DNA of 64,000 bases, from positions 43,712 through 107,711 of the forward strand of contig JAAZCA010000036.1 of NCBI GenBank assembly GCA_012513515.1. Reading direction: 5' to 3'. Every line of letters starts with the position of its first letter. The stretch's first letter is position 1. This stretch comes from Myxococcales bacterium. GTDB taxonomy: Bacteria; UBA10199; 2-02-FULL-44-16; JAAZCA01. Shown piece by piece: positions 62,028 to 64,000 of the stretch. The translations under genes were made by a program, and so were the position numbers. The notes beneath the pieces were generated by a model. That model ran no database searches. It saw only the letters and a program-made list of their open reading frames with translations, and was not told the origin of the DNA.

Positions 62028-63656
62028 ATGGAAATGATACTCGGCAATGAGGTATTAGTCCTTCTGGCGGTTATATTCACCGGTTGTTCACTTGGCCTAG
62101 TTCGCATACGCGGGATAGGTATGGGCAATACGGCCTGTCTTTTTACCGGTCTCGTGGCTGGGGCCATGGGGGCGTCGGTGCCTCAGATAATAGAACAAAT
62201 AGGGATACTTTTTTTCGTCTATTCGATCGGCCTTTCGATGGGGCCCCGGTTTTTTCATCTGTTCAAGGGCAGAACTGGCTTGAACATGATAATCCTTTCG
62301 GTTTCGACGGTTGTCGTCGGCGTATTGATCTCGGCGGTAGGATCCCTGATCTTCGAACTTCCGGAAGGAGCATTCATAGGAGCTTTTGCTGGCTCTCTCA
62401 CAAGCACCCCTACGTTGGCCTCTGCGCTGGATGCGCTGATAGGAGGTTCCTCGATTTCTCCGGAGAAGATGTCGATAGCCTACACTGTGACATACCCCCT
62501 GGGCTTTCTCTTGATAGTTCTTTTTGTCCAATACATACCGAGGATCTACAATAAAAAATTTCAAAGTGAGATGGAGCTGGAGAAAAACAGGCACATACAG
62601 AACGATTTTCAAACGAAGTCCTTTCTTTTAGCTAATAAAAATTTCATCGGTAAGAACCTGAAAGGGATGGCTGTGCACAGGTTCTGCCATGTGAATGTTA
62701 CAAGGATCAAGCGCGGGAATGAGATGATCTACGCCTCTCCGGACACCGTGTTCGAGGATGGCGATATTGCAATAGTCGTCGGCCTTCCGGAAGAGCTTTC
62801 CAAATTTGAAAGTTTTTTTGGCGGAAGGTGTGAGGTCGGGTTAGAGCCTCTCTCCGGCATGAATGTCAAAGATATCGTTCTTGCGAATACGAGGCTAACA
62901 CGATCAGCGCTGAGGGATCTACGAATTCCTTCGGCCTATGGTGTGACGGTTACGAGGATCAGGAGAAGCGGCACTAATATAACTCCGCACGGAAACACGA
63001 TGCTTGAAATGGGAGACGAGATAAGGATCTTCGGCAGTGCCGAAAATATAAAACGTTTTGCCGAGATTGCCGGTTCTGAAAGAAAGAAGCTGGACGAGAC
63101 CAATATCGTGATTCTCTCCCTCGGGATGTTTGCCGGGCTTGCGCTCGGTCACGTACCCTTTGAGATGGGCGGTATGACTTTCCGTCTTGGAACTGCGGGA
63201 GGGTCCCTGCTGGTGGCGCTGCTTCTCGGCCATTTCGGGAAGATAGGCCGATGGTCCGTCAGGCTTCCAATAGCGACCAGAATATTTTTGCGCGAATTCG
63301 GGCTCGTATTTTTTCTTTCCTCTGTCGGCGTTTCGTCCGGAAGCAAGCTTATCGGAGCAATGATGGGAGCGGACCTTATCCTGCTGATCCTTCTCGGCGC
63401 GGTCGTCGCCGTGGTTACCATGGTGGTCTCGTACTTCATAGCTGTAAAAGTCCTCTCCATGCCGATAGCGGACTCGCTTGGAGCGGTATGCGGCGCGATG
63501 ACCAGCACTCCCGCTTTGGGAGTTTTGATAAATCAAATTGATGATGACTCTCCCACGTTTGCGTACGCAAGCGTGTATCCCATCGCCACCATTCTTCTTA
63601 CGGTATCGGGGCAACTACTTGTCTGGTTTAGCTTGATTCTAGCTTCTTCGTCTTGA
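62028..63656 (+). CDS. AspT/YidE-type transporter with TrkA-C domains
   Basis: A 542-residue membrane protein. Five or so N-terminal helices (about 5-180) and five C-terminal helices (about 350-540) flank a cytoplasmic region with two TrkA_C/RCK_C domains (about 195-265 and 275-345, each with NxxGxxLxxL-like and EDGD or EMGDEIRIFG strands). The transmembrane halves share GSLTSTPTLASAL and GAMTSTPALGVL, the duplicated motif of the aspartate:alanine exchanger family. Substrate unknown. It has its own promoter. Confidence 0.9.
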   Translation: MEMILGNEVLVLLAVIFTGCSLGLVRIRGIGMGNTACLFTGLVAGAMGASVPQIIEQIGILFFVYSIGLSMGPRFFHLFKGRTGLNMIILSVSTVVVGVLISAVGSLIFELPEGAFIGAFAGSLTSTPTLASALDALIGGSSISPEKMSIAYTVTYPLGFLLIVLFVQYIPRIYNKKFQSEMELEKNRHIQNDFQTKSFLLANKNFIGKNLKGMAVHRFCHVNVTRIKRGNEMIYASPDTVFEDGDIAIVVGLPEELSKFESFFGGRCEVGLEPLSGMNVKDIVLANTRLTRSALRDLRIPSAYGVTVTRIRRSGTNITPHGNTMLEMGDEIRIFGSAENIKRFAEIAGSERKKLDETNIVILSLGMFAGLALGHVPFEMGGMTFRLGTAGGSLLVALLLGHFGKIGRWSVRLPIATRIFLREFGLVFFLSSVGVSSGSKLIGAMMGADLILLILLGAVVAVVTMVVSYFIAVKVLSMPIADSLGAVCGAMTSTPALGVLINQIDDDSPTFAYASVYPIATILLTVSGQLLVWFSLILASSS

Positions 63657-64000
63657 TTCCTAATCTTCATCTTCATCTTAATCCCGATTCTGATTTTGAT
63701 CTTAATAACGATTATTTTCGAATATAAATTAGTCTTACAAAAGGCGGATCAAAGATCAGGGATCATGATTCGACCCACTCCCGTAACAGCCGTGACTGGT
63801 GACTGGTGACTAGTGAACGGCTGGAACCCCGCGGTAGCGGCGGCTTACAGCATGCGGGAATGACGGTGTGATTGTCATCCCCGAGTGCTTTAATCGGGGA
63901 TCCCGCAACGACCGTGACTGGTAACTCACTTCTAGATTCTAGCTTCTTGATGTTTTGGTCGATGGTCAATTGTCCATGGTCGAAGTTATTGTTACAGCTA
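63657..64000. other. Right edge: pyrimidine-rich run and repeat
   Basis: A run of ATCTTCATCTTAATC-like words (about 63660-63710) follows the transporter stop, without a clear terminator. From 63792 the right arm of the long inverted repeat extends to the window end. Confidence 0.5.
63792..64000. repeat. Right arm of the long inverted repeat
   Basis: Reverse complement of 51402-51663, ending GTTACAGCTA at the last base, so it may continue outside the window. It holds GTGACTGGTGACTGG repeats, the GCATGCGGGAATGACGG palindrome and a CCCCGAGTGCTTTAATCGGGG hairpin. Confidence 0.9.

Noticed and set aside
63660-63715. Pyrimidine-rich run after the transporter as a terminator or repeat element
   Set aside because: No stem is formed and the ATCTTCATC words are too irregular to call a repeat.

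Overview
The window looks like chromosomal DNA of a Gram-negative bacterium of deltaproteobacterial type in the old, broad sense. There is no rRNA or marker gene that would name the lineage. Evidence for an outer membrane is a secretin, an OmpA-like lipoprotein, a TonB-family protein, a small beta-barrel protein and a periplasmic L,D-transpeptidase. A HydF-type [FeFe]-hydrogenase maturase suggests anaerobic or fermentative capacity. Base composition is near 50 percent GC throughout, with no phage, plasmid, IS transposase or CRISPR array. Most genes have clear GGAGG-type ribosome binding sites, and many neighbours overlap by 4 bp (ATGA/GTGA).

Layout. 1-5.5 kb (+): release factor RF3, a CHASE2 adenylate/guanylate cyclase, an SH3 protein and an M48 peptidase. 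5.6-8.5 kb (-): L,D-transpeptidase, a BI-1 membrane protein and an OmpA lipoprotein. 8.7-12.9 kb: an exported M49-like peptidase, an M15 peptidase with a DMT transporter, and methylglyoxal synthase followed by a flavoprotein remnant. 13.1-21.5 kb: a transketolase-like enzyme with an aminotransferase, a trehalose-phosphatase-type HAD enzyme, and an overlapping DUF362/DUF4438/Sm_multidrug_ex/GalT operon. 21.7-26.1 kb: a barrel protein, a beta-propeller protein, a spore-photolyase-like radical SAM protein, an orphan ParB-like protein and TadA deaminase.

26.1-31.8 kb is a patchy accessory zone. It holds two tRNA-Ser genes, a tRNA-Arg with a decayed partial copy beside it, a 143-bp tandem repeat, a YchF-like GTPase, a GGQ release-factor-like protein and two unfamiliar proteins. 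One of these is a possible lethal-factor-type (M34/ATLF) metalloprotease. 31.8-41.2 kb holds TonB, SerC, LemA, a sodium:solute symporter, a PPC-domain protein overlapping HydF, and an 817-residue CoA-disulfide-reductase/rhodanese/TusA/DsrE fusion.

41.2-51.4 kb is one compressed Tad (Flp) pilus operon: pilin, TadE/TadG-like proteins, CpaB, secretin, CpaF with a ~220-residue N-terminal extension, TadB, TadC and five accessory envelope proteins. A good sigma-54-type promoter lies just before the pilin. No separate CpaE/TadZ or prepilin peptidase is present. 51.4-64 kb carries a Lys-rich repeat protein, tRNA-Leu, the protein quality control cluster tig-clpP-clpX-lon, a large alpha/beta hydrolase, an orphan protein and an AspT/YidE-type transporter. 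Inverted copies of a 210-260 bp element bound this last segment (51402-51663 and 63792-64000).
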